Assembly: GCA_049578505.1 (NCBI GenBank)
Contig: JBAUMC010000049.1
Location: forward strand, 1 to 64,000
Reading direction: 5' to 3'
Length of the DNA stretch: 64,000 nt
From: JAGVPT01 sp049578505
GTDB lineage: Bacteria > Bacteroidota > Ignavibacteria > UBA10030 > UBA8401
Part shown: positions 1-9,895 of the stretch, piece after piece
Layout: every line of letters starts with the position of its first letter
Position numbering within the stretch: the first letter of the stretch is position 1
Made by a program: the position numbers and the translations under genes
The notes under the pieces: generated by a model
Told to the model about the DNA's origin: nothing
What the model saw: the letters and a program-made list of their open reading frames with translations, nothing else
Databases searched by the model: none

Positions 1-1663
1 GGTACTGATAGACATTATATCCTTCAAATGTGTAATTGAAGGGAGTGTATCCTTTTCCGACAAAATGTTCGGTATTGGCTGAAGCAACAGGATCACCCCA
101 CGAAAGAACAATTTCTTTGTCCAATACCGCGACATTGACCACTGGTGCCGGCGGAGGGACCGCAACCTGAAAGAGGTTACTGTAAGTGGCTTGAGCAACA
201 TCGTCATTTCCCTTCAAGGCAGTGATGCTTGAGAGGTAATCGGCACCCAAACCAACCAAGGCGGCTACAACAACTTCCTGCGTATCGCCAGGGGCCATCG
301 AAAATGGACCTGAGGAGAGCTGCATGCGAACGTCAGCCGGTGCTGAAACTGCGCCCGGACCAATAAAAGTGAATGCACTCGATGCTCCAATCGTCGGGTC
401 ACCAGGATAGCAATAAGTACCTCCGTTAGTTATTGTCGGATCAAACGGTTGACCCGTAGAGCTTACCAATCCTCTCATAGAATTGTACGTTTGTTGCGGA
501 CCGTTTAATATACCAATCGGAGGTCCAATATATATGGTGTTGAGGAAAAAAGTGAATGCTGTCATAGGCAGATTCTTGTAACCAGGAACATACCTACCTT
601 CGAAGATAGCTGTATCACTCGCCGATCCCAGCACTTTGGGCCCTTGGAAAAAATCAAACCCAGCTGAAGGAGGTGGAAGATTTATACTTGCAAAATTCGC
701 GTCCCTCGCGTACCCATTGTAAGCGTACCCAAGACTTCTTGTTGTATCACAGCCAGTAGCATCGTCTCCGGCGAATCCAATATCAGGATCCGCCCATTGC
801 GCTACATACATCGTATCTAAAGCAACTCCGCTCTTGTTAATGAGCTTGTAGCTGACGAAAATGGTTTTTCCCAATGGCCCCTGTTTGTTGTAGGCCCAAA
901 TGGTGCGCTGCACTTCAATGCCTATCGGATTCGAACCATATAAATTAATAGTTAACGTCGGATTCATATCATTCATGACCATCCATAGAGTCTGATCCGC
1001 CCCCGGATAACCCGGTATGTCGATACCCGGTTCATACAAACCATCATGGTTGACGTCGGTGTAAGGCGCACCTTGGGCGGCCGGCCATTGATTCCAATCA
1101 TTCCAATACTGTTGAAGCAGATCGTTGGCGCTGTAATTTTCGAAGCGGTCGATGTAGGCAGTTTCACTGTTTTGCAGAATAGAAATTTCCTGGCTAATCG
1201 TATCTTGATTGGTTGTGGGTCTCATCTCCGGTCGGACACGATACGTCCTGTTTGCAGGATCGTTCGGGTCGGCAGGCACTGGCTGGGTTGTCGCAGTCCC
1301 CTGTTGGATTATTGCTCCGGCCTGCAAGCCATGCTCGTAGGTCGAACCGCCGCAATAGAGTGTGCCGGCTTTGAAGGCAGTCCAGACGAGACCGTCTTCA
1401 AAAACACAAGTGCCTACATTTGAGCCTTTCGGGAATTCGAATCCTTCATCGCTCGTCGAAAACGGATTGAAAGATCCGTCTCCGTTATTTGCATAATAGT
1501 TGAAGATATCGTTGATGTCCATAGCTCTATAAACATCGCCTGTTGTCGTTCTCGCAAGACGCGCTCTGTTCTTTGCTTGAGTCGGTTTTCCGGCAAACGT
1601 TGCTTGAGCTACAGTCAGTACGAAGATGATAAAAATGCATATTCTCGATCTAATCCTATCCAT
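1..1663 (-). CDS. Secreted multi-domain protein, 5' part only (left edge)
   Basis: The frame stays open from an ATG at 1663 to the window edge, giving 554 codons with no stop; the 3' end is missing. The first ~22 residues form a signal peptide (charged MDRIRSR, then a hydrophobic run ending in AQA/TFA). The rest is rich in Gly, Pro, Asn, Thr and aromatics, with acidic stretches such as TDVNHDGLYEPG that resemble calcium-binding or dockerin-like loops. The last ~50 visible residues (VPPPAPVVNVAVLDKEIVLSW...) look like the first strands of a fibronectin type III domain. Large proteins of this layout in FCB bacteria usually end in a sorting or FlgD-like domain, but that end is outside the window. 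Exported surface or secreted protein of unknown function. The upstream 880 bp hold no gene. Confidence 0.8.
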   Translation of the reverse strand, partial: MDRIRSRICIFIIFVLTVAQATFAGKPTQAKNRARLARTTTGDVYRAMDINDIFNYYANNGDGSFNPFSTSDEGFEFPKGSNVGTCVFEDGLVWTAFKAGTLYCGGSTYEHGLQAGAIIQQGTATTQPVPADPNDPANRTYRVRPEMRPTTNQDTISQEISILQNSETAYIDRFENYSANDLLQQYWNDWNQWPAAQGAPYTDVNHDGLYEPGIDIPGYPGADQTLWMVMNDMNPTLTINLYGSNPIGIEVQRTIWAYNKQGPLGKTIFVSYKLINKSGVALDTMYVAQWADPDIGFAGDDATGCDTTRSLGYAYNGYARDANFASINLPPPSAGFDFFQGPKVLGSASDTAIFEGRYVPGYKNLPMTAFTFFLNTIYIGPPIGILNGPQQTYNSMRGLVSSTGQPFDPTITNGGTYCYPGDPTIGASSAFTFIGPGAVSAPADVRMQLSSGPFSMAPGDTQEVVVAALVGLGADYLSSITALKGNDDVAQATYSNLFQVAVPPPAPVVNVAVLDKEIVLSWGDPVASANTEHFVGKGYTPFNYTFEGYNVYQY

Positions 1664-2542
1664 AAAAACCCCAATCGGAAATACCTAACAGAAGAGAACG
1701 TAGAACTGCGGATGTGTATAATTTTTTAACTTAGCCTTTTCGGTGACATTAGGTTCTGATGAAAGCAATTGCAGAAGAGAATGTCCCCGGAAAATTATTA
1801 TATGTAGTGCCGTTGGAAGAATCGTGGAAGAGCCCTCCCTTTTGTCAGGTGTGATAAGGCAAAGTTACTGCTTGAGGTAGATAGAAGCAAGCCTGAGGTG
1901 GTGTTTGCGGTGACTCAGTTTCGATGATAGATTTCTGATCGATCTACTTCTTCGTTCTCTGTTGCCAGAGAAAGAAGCAAAGTCCCGCTGTACGGGATCC
2001 CGCCTTTCATATTTTTGGAAAACGGGAAGAGCCTCTCGGAATCGGAACCCTTGCGATGCTTCGCTCCAGCATCCCGGAGAAAACGGCTCTCACTTGTTTG
2101 CCGGCCTTTCGATGAGCCGTTTTCTCAACGCGCGCATCGCTCGCTTTCGCACAACGCCGCCGATTCCGAGAATTTTTCAAGGTCAGCGTTTTCAATAACT
2201 CGAAATCGTCGGGTGCGAGGGGGGTAGGATTCAATCGAAGGGTTTCAATTTCGGCTTTAGAGCACGGTCCTGGAATGTTCAACAATTGCACATTGCCGAA
2301 ATTGACGGCAGGTGCGGCTGAGATTGAATCCGCGCGTTACGATTTCGAAAGATTTCTTTGGTTACTTTCTTTCTCGGAAAGAAAGTAACAATGCCAAGCA
2401 TTCGCATCAATTCCCAAAATGAGTCAATAATGAGGACTAGGAAATGGATTACATTAAAGGAAAAATGTTTTTCTCGAAGAGGCGGATAATTAAGGCAAAG
2501 TTTATTCGGACAGTTTTTTCGTCGCTCACAAAATAAACATGC
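1664..2542. other. Non-coding region with repeat-like element
   Basis: This is 879 bp without a supportable gene between the secreted-protein gene and the adenosyltransferase gene. Open frames exist on both strands between 1962 and 2291, but they overlap each other, have no good ribosome site and encode Arg/Pro/Ser-rich sequence, as expected for GC-rich non-coding DNA. The stretch near 1945-2392 is bounded by hairpins and is listed separately. Confidence 0.6.
1945..2392. repeat. Putative ~450 bp element with hairpin ends
   Basis: The right end is a perfect 13-bp palindrome with a 3-base loop (2361-2389: GTTACTTTCTTTC, TCG, GAAAGAAAGTAAC). The left end (1947-1977) is a weaker hairpin with stems CTTCT/AGAAG and TTCTCTG/CAGAGAA around TTGC. 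Read inward, both ends share a CC(A/G)GAGAAAGAA core followed by CAAAG, so they behave like terminal inverted repeats. The interior has a CGGGATCCCG palindrome and is more GC-rich than its surroundings. This fits a small non-autonomous repeat, but only one copy lies in the window, so mobility is inference. Confidence 0.4.
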
Positions 2543-3100
2543 TCATCGTTTGGACAAGCGGTTTTCCCACTTTGTTTCCTTTTTCTTTTCACTATGATTC
2601 GCAAAGCGGGCTAGCACGAACAAGAGGTCAGAGAGACGGTTGAGGTAGACGAGAACATTTTCATTGATCTCTTCCGAACGGGAGAGGTGAACTGTCGAAC
2701 GTTCCGCGCGCCGGCAGACCGTTCTGGCGTAATGGAGGTGCGAGGCGACGTGAGTACCGCCGGGAAGAATAAACGAGGTCAGCGGACGGAGCGATAATTG
2801 AAGCGAGTCGATGATCCCCTCAAGCGACGAAACATGCGCACGGCCGACCCGAGGAACGAGCGATCTTTTTCCGGCTTTGCGCGTAGCCAAATCTGCGCCG
2901 AGAACAAACAGGTCGTTTTGAATTTTTTGTAATATTTGATCAACCTTTTTTTTCGGCTTCAATGCCCGGACGATGCCGATAAGAGAATTCAACTCGTCAA
3001 CAGCCCCGTATGCTTGGATGCGCGGTCCATCTTTCGGCACACGGTCTCCCCCGAACAAACCGGTCTCCCCCTTGTCTCCCGTCCTGGTATAGATTTTCAT
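2543..3100 (-). CDS. pduO: Cob(I)alamin adenosyltransferase, PduO type
   Basis: Transfers the adenosyl group of ATP to cob(I)alamin to form adenosylcobalamin. The 185 residues match the PduO/MMAB family length. The N-terminal ATP-binding signature TRTGDKGETGLFGGDR is at residues 5-20 and the C-terminal RRAER motif, whose Arg and Glu contact ATP and the helix bundle, at 130-134. The tail is lysine-rich. A physiological partner is in the window: the large subunit of methylmalonyl-CoA mutase at 39476-41065, which needs this cofactor. The gene lies 57 bp downstream of the M20 peptidase gene, probably in the same transcript. An EutT or CobA type is excluded by sequence. Confidence 0.93.
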   Translation of the reverse strand: MKIYTRTGDKGETGLFGGDRVPKDGPRIQAYGAVDELNSLIGIVRALKPKKKVDQILQKIQNDLFVLGADLATRKAGKRSLVPRVGRAHVSSLEGIIDSLQLSLRPLTSFILPGGTHVASHLHYARTVCRRAERSTVHLSRSEEINENVLVYLNRLSDLLFVLARFANHSEKKKETKWENRLSKR

Positions 3101-3157
3101 CTAAAACTGTGTTGTTTAGCGGTTGATTCCAAAGAGGGTTTGTTCCCTCCGACGAAA

Positions 3158-4549
3158 TCATTTTTTCTTATGTCTGTTCTTCCAAAATTCGGGCAGTTCA
3201 TCATAAAAATAGGCAGATGTTCTGATGCCGCCAAAGAAATTACCCAAATTTATGAACTCATCAGGAGAATGGGCGTTTTCGTCCGGGAGGCCAAAGCCGA
3301 GAAGCACGGTGTCGATCCCGAGCACTTTCTTAAATTGAGCAACAATTGGGATCGATCCCCCTTCACCCTGATACAACACTTTTTTCCCGAACCCTTTTTG
3401 TAGAGCAGCGACGCCTGCTTTTACCCCCGGGCTGTCGATCGGTGTAATCGCTCCCTCCCCTCCATGCAACGCCCGCACTTTCACATTGACGGTCTTCGGT
3501 GCGATTTTCTTGAAATGCTTCTCAAAAAGCTTTGAAGCCTTTGCTGAAGTTTGGTCCGGCACCAATCGCATAGAAATTTTTGCAAATGCCTTTGCCGGAA
3601 GCACCGTCTTCGCACCTTCTTCGGTATACCCTCCCCAAATTCCATTGCATTCAAGCGTGGGACGCGACCAGAGCCGCTCGAGGGTCGTGAATCCTTTTTC
3701 TCCATACAGTTGCTTGAGCCCCAGATCCTTTGCGTAGTCCCTCTCCTTGAAGGGGAGTTTCTTAAACGAATCGCGCTCGGTTTTGCTCAAAGGGCGGACA
3801 TCATCGTAAAATCCCTTTACGGTGACTTTCCCGTTTTTGTCGTGAAGGGAAGCGATCATCTCGCACAACACCTGGACGGGGTTATGAACAGAACCCCCGA
3901 ATGAGCCGGAATGTAAATCGCGGTTCGGTCCGGTCACTTCGACTTCCATGTACGAAAGGCCGCGTAAGCTGTAGCAAATAGATGGAACTCCTTTCGCGAA
4001 CATCCCGGAATCTGAAATAACGGCGAGGTCGGCTTTGAGCAACTCGGTATGCTCTTCAACAAATTTATCGAGGTTCTCGCTTCCAACCTCTTCTTCCCCT
4101 TCGATCAACATCTTGACGTTGACCGGCAGCGCTGCATGTTCTTTCATGTAGGCTTCGATCGCTTTGAAATGGATCAGCACTTGTCCTTTGTCGTCGGCCG
4201 CACCGCGGGCATAAAGATTTTCACCCCGGATCGTCCCTTCAAACGGCGGCGAGGTCCATAGGTTTAACGGATCGACCGGTTGAACGTCGTAATGGCCGTA
4301 CAAAAGGACGGTCGGTTTTCCTGGGGCGTGCAGCCATTCGCTGAACACCAGCGGATGCCCCCCCGTCGGTAGAATCTGAACATTCTCCATTCCGATTGTT
4401 TTCATCTGTTCCGACACCCACTCCGCGCATCTGCGAATATCATTATCGTGTTCTTTTTGCGAACTGACGCTCGGGATGGCGAGGAATTCCTTCAACTCCG
4501 AAAGATACCGTTCCTTGTTCGACTCGATATATGGTAAGACTTTTTCCAT
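3158..4549 (-). CDS. M20 family dipeptidase/metallopeptidase
   Basis: Cytosolic zinc peptidase of the M20 (carnosinase/PepV/ArgE) family, 463 residues, the usual length for M20 dipeptidases. Metal-ligand motifs are intact: YGHYDVQPVD (His86, Asp88), GAADDKG (bridging Asp119), the catalytic pair in EGEEEVGSEN (Glu152-Glu153), ISDSGMF, and the last ligand His in ENAHSPDEF near the C-terminus. A dimerisation domain occupies roughly residues 200-320 (SLRGLSYMEVEVTGPNRDLHSG). No signal peptide. Substrate cannot be fixed; a dipeptide is most likely. Lies 51 bp downstream of metG on the same strand. Confidence 0.9.
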   Translation of the reverse strand: MEKVLPYIESNKERYLSELKEFLAIPSVSSQKEHDNDIRRCAEWVSEQMKTIGMENVQILPTGGHPLVFSEWLHAPGKPTVLLYGHYDVQPVDPLNLWTSPPFEGTIRGENLYARGAADDKGQVLIHFKAIEAYMKEHAALPVNVKMLIEGEEEVGSENLDKFVEEHTELLKADLAVISDSGMFAKGVPSICYSLRGLSYMEVEVTGPNRDLHSGSFGGSVHNPVQVLCEMIASLHDKNGKVTVKGFYDDVRPLSKTERDSFKKLPFKERDYAKDLGLKQLYGEKGFTTLERLWSRPTLECNGIWGGYTEEGAKTVLPAKAFAKISMRLVPDQTSAKASKLFEKHFKKIAPKTVNVKVRALHGGEGAITPIDSPGVKAGVAALQKGFGKKVLYQGEGGSIPIVAQFKKVLGIDTVLLGFGLPDENAHSPDEFINLGNFFGGIRTSAYFYDELPEFWKNRHKKK

Positions 4550-4600
4550 TATTGATCCTCGATATGATTAAAAAAATATCAGTGTAATTTTTTGGCGTAA

Positions 4601-6658
4601 CTATTTTATCCAGCTCCCCGATTCAACATCGTTTGAAAGCGTGAGCAATGCAAATGATTCGCCGTCGCCGTGAGTGGCCAAGAGCATCCCTTGCGACTCG
4701 ACCCCCATTAACTTCGCGGGGGCAAGGTTGGCCACGACGATGATCGTTTTTCCGACCAGCTCTTCCGGCTTCCGCTGTTGGGCGATGCCCGCGACGATTT
4801 GCCTCCTCTCCGTTCCGATTTCAACCTGAAGCTTCAACAACTTCTTTGACTTTGGGACGGCTTCGCATGCGATGACCTTGGCAACCCGTAAATCGACCTT
4901 CTGAAATTCCTCGATCGAGATTGACGGCTTGAAAGGGAGCATGACTTTTTCAGCTGACGATGCCGCATCTTCGCTTGGCGGTTTCAACTTCTGCAATTCT
5001 GTTTCGATAGCGTTGTCCTCGATTTTTTTAAAAACAATTTCGGCTTTTTGCAGTTGATGGCCTGCCGGGAGTTTGCTCTCACCCGCTTCCGTCCATCGCT
5101 CACCCGAGAGCGGCGACGACATACCGACCATTTTCCAGATTTTCTCGGAAGAAAATGGAACGACGGGCGAAAACAACACGGCCAGACCGCGAACAATCTG
5201 TAAACATATATTCAGCGTAGTCGCACATCCCTCCGGCTGCGACCGGATTGTCTTCCACGGTTCGCTGTCGTTAAAGTATTTATTTGCAGCACGTGCAAGG
5301 TTCATCACCTCGGCAGCCCCTTCACGGAACTTGAACTTTTCGAACAATACCCCCGCGGCATCCGGAGTCTTCTTGAGAACGGCAAGGATTTCCCGATCCC
5401 GCGCATTGAGGGGTCCGAGAGGCGGGACCACGCCCCCAAAATTTTTTTCCGCAAAGGCAATTGTCCGGTTGACAAAATTCCCGTAAATATCGGCCAGCTC
5501 GTTATTGCTCTTTGCCTGGAAGTCCTTCCAGTAGAAATCCGAATCCCGGGTTTCGGGCAAAATTGTCGTCATCGTGTAGCGCAGCAAATCGGGCTCGAAC
5601 GATGCGAGGACATCTTTTACATAGATAGCATTGTTTCGGCTTTTTGAAAACTTTCCCCCTTCAAGATTCAAAAATTCGTTTGCAGGAACGTTGTCGGGCA
5701 AGATGTAACCTCCCTTTGCCATCAACATTGCGGGAAAAACGATACAATGGAAAACAACGTTATCTTTCCCGATGAACGCAATGTATTGCGTTGCCTCATC
5801 CTGCCAATAATCTTTCCACTTCTCGGGGTTGCCGGTCCGCTGTGCCCATTCCTTGGTGGAGGAAATATAGCCGAGCACTGCGTCGAACCATACATACAGG
5901 ACTTTATTTGGAAAATTATCAAGCGGAACCGGCACGCCCCAGTTTAAGTCCCTCGTCACCGCGCGATCCTGCAATTTCTCCTTGAACCAGCTTTCGCAAT
6001 ACTGAACCACGTTGTCTTTCCATTCCTTGTGGGACCTGACGTACTGTTCGAGGCGCGTTTGAAAATCCCCCAGCGGCAGATAAAAGTGGGTCGTGCTGCG
6101 CACAACCGGCGTCGTTCCGCATAGCTTGCACTTGGGGTTGATAAGCTCGATGACGTTCAACCATGTCCCGCAGTTTTCGCACTGGTCGCCCCGTGCGGAT
6201 TCATAGCCGCACACCGGGCATGTCCCTTCGACGTACCGGTCGGCCAGAAACATCTTGTTCACTTCGCAGTACAATTGCTGCTCTTGTTTCTCTTTCAGTA
6301 TTTTTTTCGAGTAGAAATCAAGAAAGAACTCCTTCGACGTCTCATGATGAATGGGAAGAGAAGTCCTCGAATAGTTATCGAAACTGATCCCAAGATCCGC
6401 GAAAGACGAAACATTCATTGCATGGAAACGGTCGACAATCACTTGGGGCGTCACACCCTCTTTATCAGCTGTGATCGTAATCGGAACTCCGTGCTCGTCG
6501 GATCCGCAGATAAACAGGACGTCTCGGTGCTGCAGACGTTGGTACCGGACAAAAATATCGGCAGGAATGTATGCACCGGCAAGATGTCCGAGATGAATCG
6601 GACCGTTGGCATACGGAAGAGCGGCCGTTACAAGTATTCTCTTGAACTTACTTTGCAT
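4601..6658 (-). CDS. metG: Methionyl-tRNA synthetase
   Basis: Charges tRNA-Met with methionine. The 685 residues contain a class I catalytic core with HLGH at 22-25, a zinc knuckle (Cys147, 150, 160 and 163, plus Cys177/180), and the KMSKS loop present as KFSKS at 336-340. An anticodon-binding helical domain follows. The C-terminal ~100 residues (from EFQKVDLRVAKV) form the Trbp111/EMAP-II-like OB fold that binds tRNA and dimerises. It overlaps the 3' end of holB by 11 bp, so the two are probably co-transcribed and translationally coupled. Confidence 0.97.
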   Translation of the reverse strand: MQSKFKRILVTAALPYANGPIHLGHLAGAYIPADIFVRYQRLQHRDVLFICGSDEHGVPITITADKEGVTPQVIVDRFHAMNVSSFADLGISFDNYSRTSLPIHHETSKEFFLDFYSKKILKEKQEQQLYCEVNKMFLADRYVEGTCPVCGYESARGDQCENCGTWLNVIELINPKCKLCGTTPVVRSTTHFYLPLGDFQTRLEQYVRSHKEWKDNVVQYCESWFKEKLQDRAVTRDLNWGVPVPLDNFPNKVLYVWFDAVLGYISSTKEWAQRTGNPEKWKDYWQDEATQYIAFIGKDNVVFHCIVFPAMLMAKGGYILPDNVPANEFLNLEGGKFSKSRNNAIYVKDVLASFEPDLLRYTMTTILPETRDSDFYWKDFQAKSNNELADIYGNFVNRTIAFAEKNFGGVVPPLGPLNARDREILAVLKKTPDAAGVLFEKFKFREGAAEVMNLARAANKYFNDSEPWKTIRSQPEGCATTLNICLQIVRGLAVLFSPVVPFSSEKIWKMVGMSSPLSGERWTEAGESKLPAGHQLQKAEIVFKKIEDNAIETELQKLKPPSEDAASSAEKVMLPFKPSISIEEFQKVDLRVAKVIACEAVPKSKKLLKLQVEIGTERRQIVAGIAQQRKPEELVGKTIIVVANLAPAKLMGVESQGMLLATHGDGESFALLTLSNDVESGSWIK

Positions 6659-7772
6659 TCAGCAATATTCTTTTTAGCTGGATTGAGACCGAAAGCAACA
6701 CTAATGGAAGATACACATTTCCCCGTAGAAGTTCGAGCCCGCGTTCGACCGCAACAATTGTTGCCGGAAAATTTGAATCTTTAAATCGTGCAAGGAACCG
6801 ATTCAAGTCCTCCCGCTGGTCCTGATTGATGATACCGGCCCCGGCTTCTTCTTTCATCATCAAAACATCACGGAACCAAATCAGGAGCAGCAGAAGTAAT
6901 TGCTCAACGGCCTTTCGGTCGTTTTCTGCAACTCGCTCTTCGACCTCCTCCAGCAGTTTCAGGCTTCGTCCGCTGAGGATCGAACGAAGAAATTCCACCG
7001 CCTCGGTTCGGTGTGAAACGACATCCTCAGAGAAGAGATCCAGCGCGTATGAATAATCGCCTCCGGCAAGACGTGAGATGAGCTGCGCTTGTTCATTAGG
7101 GATATTCTCGCGTTCAACTAGCGCCCGTTCTATCTCCTCTTCGTGAAGAGAATCACACCGAACGCTTTGACATCGGGAAATTATTGTCGGCGGGAGTTTT
7201 TCTTTCCGGGATGTCGTCAATAAGAAGATCGTATCGATGAGAGGTTCTTCCAGGACTTTCAACAATGAGTTTGCCGAAGTATCGCTCATCATTTCAGCGT
7301 CGCAAATAATGAATACCTTTTTCCCTTTTTCAAATGCGGAGAGAGACGATTCCTTCTTGATTTCACGGATACTTCCGATATTAATTTGTGTTGCTTTCGG
7401 TATCTCCATATGGAAGTAAGGATTCTTCGCTTTTTGTTCGAGCTGGCTCCGTATCTCTTCCCTGATATCGGGCTGGAATTTCGCTTCGCCCGATTCTCCC
7501 CCTTTTTCCTGTTTTGCCGCCGGAAGAGCAAACACCAATTTCACGTTCGGGTGCTGAAGATTTTGCATCTTCTTGCAGCTCGCGCACGCATCACACGCAA
7601 CGGTTCCCCCCCGTTCGCACAAGAGTGTCTTTGCAAATTCAATAGCGAGCGCGTCTTTTCCGGCCCCGCGCGGCCCCCAGAGCAAATAGGCATGAGCGAT
7701 CCTCTCTTGCTCGATTGAACGCCGAAGGATATCCTGCGCACGTGATTGACCGATAATTGAATTCCAGCTCAT
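6648..7772 (-). CDS. holB: DNA polymerase III delta' subunit
   Basis: Clamp-loader AAA+ subunit, 374 residues. The P-loop region is GPRGAGKD (33-40): the residue after the Lys is Asp rather than Ser/Thr, fitting delta', which does not hydrolyse ATP. A zinc-binding cluster is present (Cys52, 60, 63, 66), as is the sensor/SRC motif SRCQSVRC. A DnaX (tau/gamma) assignment is less likely because the P-loop is degenerate and the long tau tail is absent. It lies directly downstream of the Omp85 gene (6 bp gap) and overlaps metG by 11 bp. Confidence 0.88.
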   Translation of the reverse strand: MSWNSIIGQSRAQDILRRSIEQERIAHAYLLWGPRGAGKDALAIEFAKTLLCERGGTVACDACASCKKMQNLQHPNVKLVFALPAAKQEKGGESGEAKFQPDIREEIRSQLEQKAKNPYFHMEIPKATQINIGSIREIKKESSLSAFEKGKKVFIICDAEMMSDTSANSLLKVLEEPLIDTIFLLTTSRKEKLPPTIISRCQSVRCDSLHEEEIERALVERENIPNEQAQLISRLAGGDYSYALDLFSEDVVSHRTEAVEFLRSILSGRSLKLLEEVEERVAENDRKAVEQLLLLLLIWFRDVLMMKEEAGAGIINQDQREDLNRFLARFKDSNFPATIVAVERGLELLRGNVYLPLVLLSVSIQLKRILLNAK

Positions 7773-7778
7773 TGACCT

Positions 7779-9875
7779 TTAGAATGACTGTCCGATTCCG
7801 ATTTGCATAATACTGAATGACCCCGTGAAGAATTTCTGTTTGAATATCCATTGCTGCGACGGTGTCTCCTTTGGATCATACACCCTGAAGCCAAGGTCAA
7901 ACCTCAGCGGGCCGACAAAGGTCGCGTACCGCAGACCGGTACCCGCCGCGATTGCTATGCTTCTCCCCTTGATCTCACCAAGGCCGTTCCAAAGGTTTCC
8001 GTAGTCAACGAACATCACCCCTGAAATGTTGTCGAGATTTAAGAACAACAACTTTCCGGACTCGGGAAATAAATTCGAACGGGCTTCGATATTCCCTTCG
8101 AGAATAACGTTGCCCCCTTGGGCGGGGTTGTCAAATGCGGCCAAGTCAAACGACTTCCAACCCCTGATACTGCCGTTGCCCCCCGCATAGAATTTCCTGG
8201 TCGGCGGAACAGGTGTTTCATTATCAGGGTTGTAGAGCTCAGCAACGCCGCCGTGCAGCCTGAACGCCCAGACGACGGATTTCGATCCGCCATTGGAAAA
8301 ATAATACCGGTTCACAAATTCCACTTTGTAATACTGGGAGTACGGCAGGCCGGACCCAAAGCTGTTCAGGAGCTTCGGGATAAGTCCCGCTTCCTCCAAT
8401 GAAATTGAACGGAAGAATCCAAGCGACGGGGAGAACACATCGTTCGTTCTATCCTGCTGCAGCGTTAACGTAAGAATCGAATTAAATTGCTTCTCACGGG
8501 TACCTGTAAAGTCGGCGGGATTGACCTGGGTCGTGTCACTGATGCTCACACCGACGCGCTCGAGGTTCCAGTCGGCGAAGCCGCTCGTCGTTGTTGAAAA
8601 CTTTTTGCTGAAACCGATCCGATTCCTCAGTGTATTAAGATTATAGTATGTTTGCTTTTCGTATTCCGTTGAGACTGTCCAGCTCGCACTCGTCTTGTTG
8701 CTGAAGAAATACGGCTGGACCATCTGCATTTGGAGGTCGGAGTTCGTCAGGAGCGTCGGTTCGCTCAATCCTTCCTTGAAAACTCCTCCGAGGTTTAAAT
8801 TGTCTATCGATTCCAGGCGGAACCTCATCCGCGCAGAGAGGCTTCTTGCGTCACCGTAAAAATTGTGATGATCGTACCCGAGCCCCAAACCCGTATTGAG
8901 AGTGCTATTCTCGTCGTCAATCAGGGCTTCAGGCGTCACCTCCTGCAATTCTCTCGACCGGAGAAGGACTCTGATGGGAATAACCGGAGGCTTCAGCGTA
9001 TCAAGAGGAGGCTGAGATTCTATTTTGGCGCTTTCAAAAAGACCAAGGCGATTAAGGTTTTGCTCGCTTTCCATTTTCTTTTCTTCGCTATACACTTCCC
9101 CTGGAGTGAAGTCTAGCTCTCGGATGACGACGGTCGAATCGACATACCATTGATTCAGGTTAATACTTATTGAACCGAACTCATAGCGCTGACCCGGGCG
9201 GTACCAAAACTTTACGGAATAATTATCGGTCGAATAGTAGCGAATAGCGGTAACGCTGTCTATGCCCGCGTACGTGTAACCGTTATTCAACAAGATGCGA
9301 AGCACACGCAAACGTTCCTGTTCAATCGCGTCCTTGATGAACGGGGAACCCTGTTTCACGAGAGGCGCATCAAAAATTTCTTTTTTAACATCGGCCGGGA
9401 GGCTGTCAACTCCGATCACATTCAGCGTGTCTATAATTGATCGTCTATTTTCCCGAATCAGGATTTCGAGGTCCACCCTCTTGTCATCTGCGTCGAAGTG
9501 GAGCGAAGTATCAACGACGGCATGAGAATATCCGTTGTCCTTCAGATACTGGCGCAACCGTATCACGTCGCCGTCGAACAATATCGGGTCGAAGTACACC
9601 GGTTTTGATCCGATCTTTTTATAGACGTCATTATATAGAAAAGTCCAAAAGCGCGCGGGGGTCTCGACGGTCTGTAGGACATTTCGGTAGACATCCTTGG
9701 AGGTTGTTCCATCAATCTTGAGGATGATGCTGTTCACTTCATACTGTTCGGGAACATTCTTGTTTTGCACTGCATATGCACGCGGCGAACACGCTAACAT
9801 TAACAGAATGACAACGGCATACCGGAAAAAATCTGATGATCGAGATACCGGTAATTGGCTGGCTTGAATTTTCAT
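7779..9875 (-). CDS. BamA/TamA-family outer membrane protein (Omp85)
   Basis: Omp85 superfamily protein with an N-terminal signal sequence (MKIQASQLPV..., hydrophobic AVVILLMLACS, cleavage near AYA), POTRA-like repeats over roughly residues 50-330, and a C-terminal beta-barrel ending in Phe (IMQIGIGQSF). The conserved L6 loop motif is present as SIRGW (family R-G-F/Y). The frame can be extended to 9959, but I chose ATG 9875: the longer start would place a transcription terminator hairpin (9896-9924) inside the coding region, and the signal peptide begins at 9875. That gives 698 residues. It probably inserts or exports outer membrane proteins; with only one paralogue visible I cannot choose between BamA, TamA and a patatin-less Omp85. 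Confidence 0.85.
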   Translation of the reverse strand: MKIQASQLPVSRSSDFFRYAVVILLMLACSPRAYAVQNKNVPEQYEVNSIILKIDGTTSKDVYRNVLQTVETPARFWTFLYNDVYKKIGSKPVYFDPILFDGDVIRLRQYLKDNGYSHAVVDTSLHFDADDKRVDLEILIRENRRSIIDTLNVIGVDSLPADVKKEIFDAPLVKQGSPFIKDAIEQERLRVLRILLNNGYTYAGIDSVTAIRYYSTDNYSVKFWYRPGQRYEFGSISINLNQWYVDSTVVIRELDFTPGEVYSEEKKMESEQNLNRLGLFESAKIESQPPLDTLKPPVIPIRVLLRSRELQEVTPEALIDDENSTLNTGLGLGYDHHNFYGDARSLSARMRFRLESIDNLNLGGVFKEGLSEPTLLTNSDLQMQMVQPYFFSNKTSASWTVSTEYEKQTYYNLNTLRNRIGFSKKFSTTTSGFADWNLERVGVSISDTTQVNPADFTGTREKQFNSILTLTLQQDRTNDVFSPSLGFFRSISLEEAGLIPKLLNSFGSGLPYSQYYKVEFVNRYYFSNGGSKSVVWAFRLHGGVAELYNPDNETPVPPTRKFYAGGNGSIRGWKSFDLAAFDNPAQGGNVILEGNIEARSNLFPESGKLLFLNLDNISGVMFVDYGNLWNGLGEIKGRSIAIAAGTGLRYATFVGPLRFDLGFRVYDPKETPSQQWIFKQKFFTGSFSIMQIGIGQSF

Positions 9876-9895
9876 TGGAAGTATTGGCGCGAACG

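Noticed and set aside
1962..2291. Open frames of 70-94 codons on both strands in the first intergenic region
   Set aside because: They overlap one another in opposite directions, lack ribosome sites and resemble no protein family; the DNA fits a hairpin-bounded repeat.
6648..7772. HolB called as DnaX (tau/gamma)
   Set aside because: The P-loop ends in Asp instead of Ser/Thr, the protein has no long tau-like C-terminus, and the length fits delta'.
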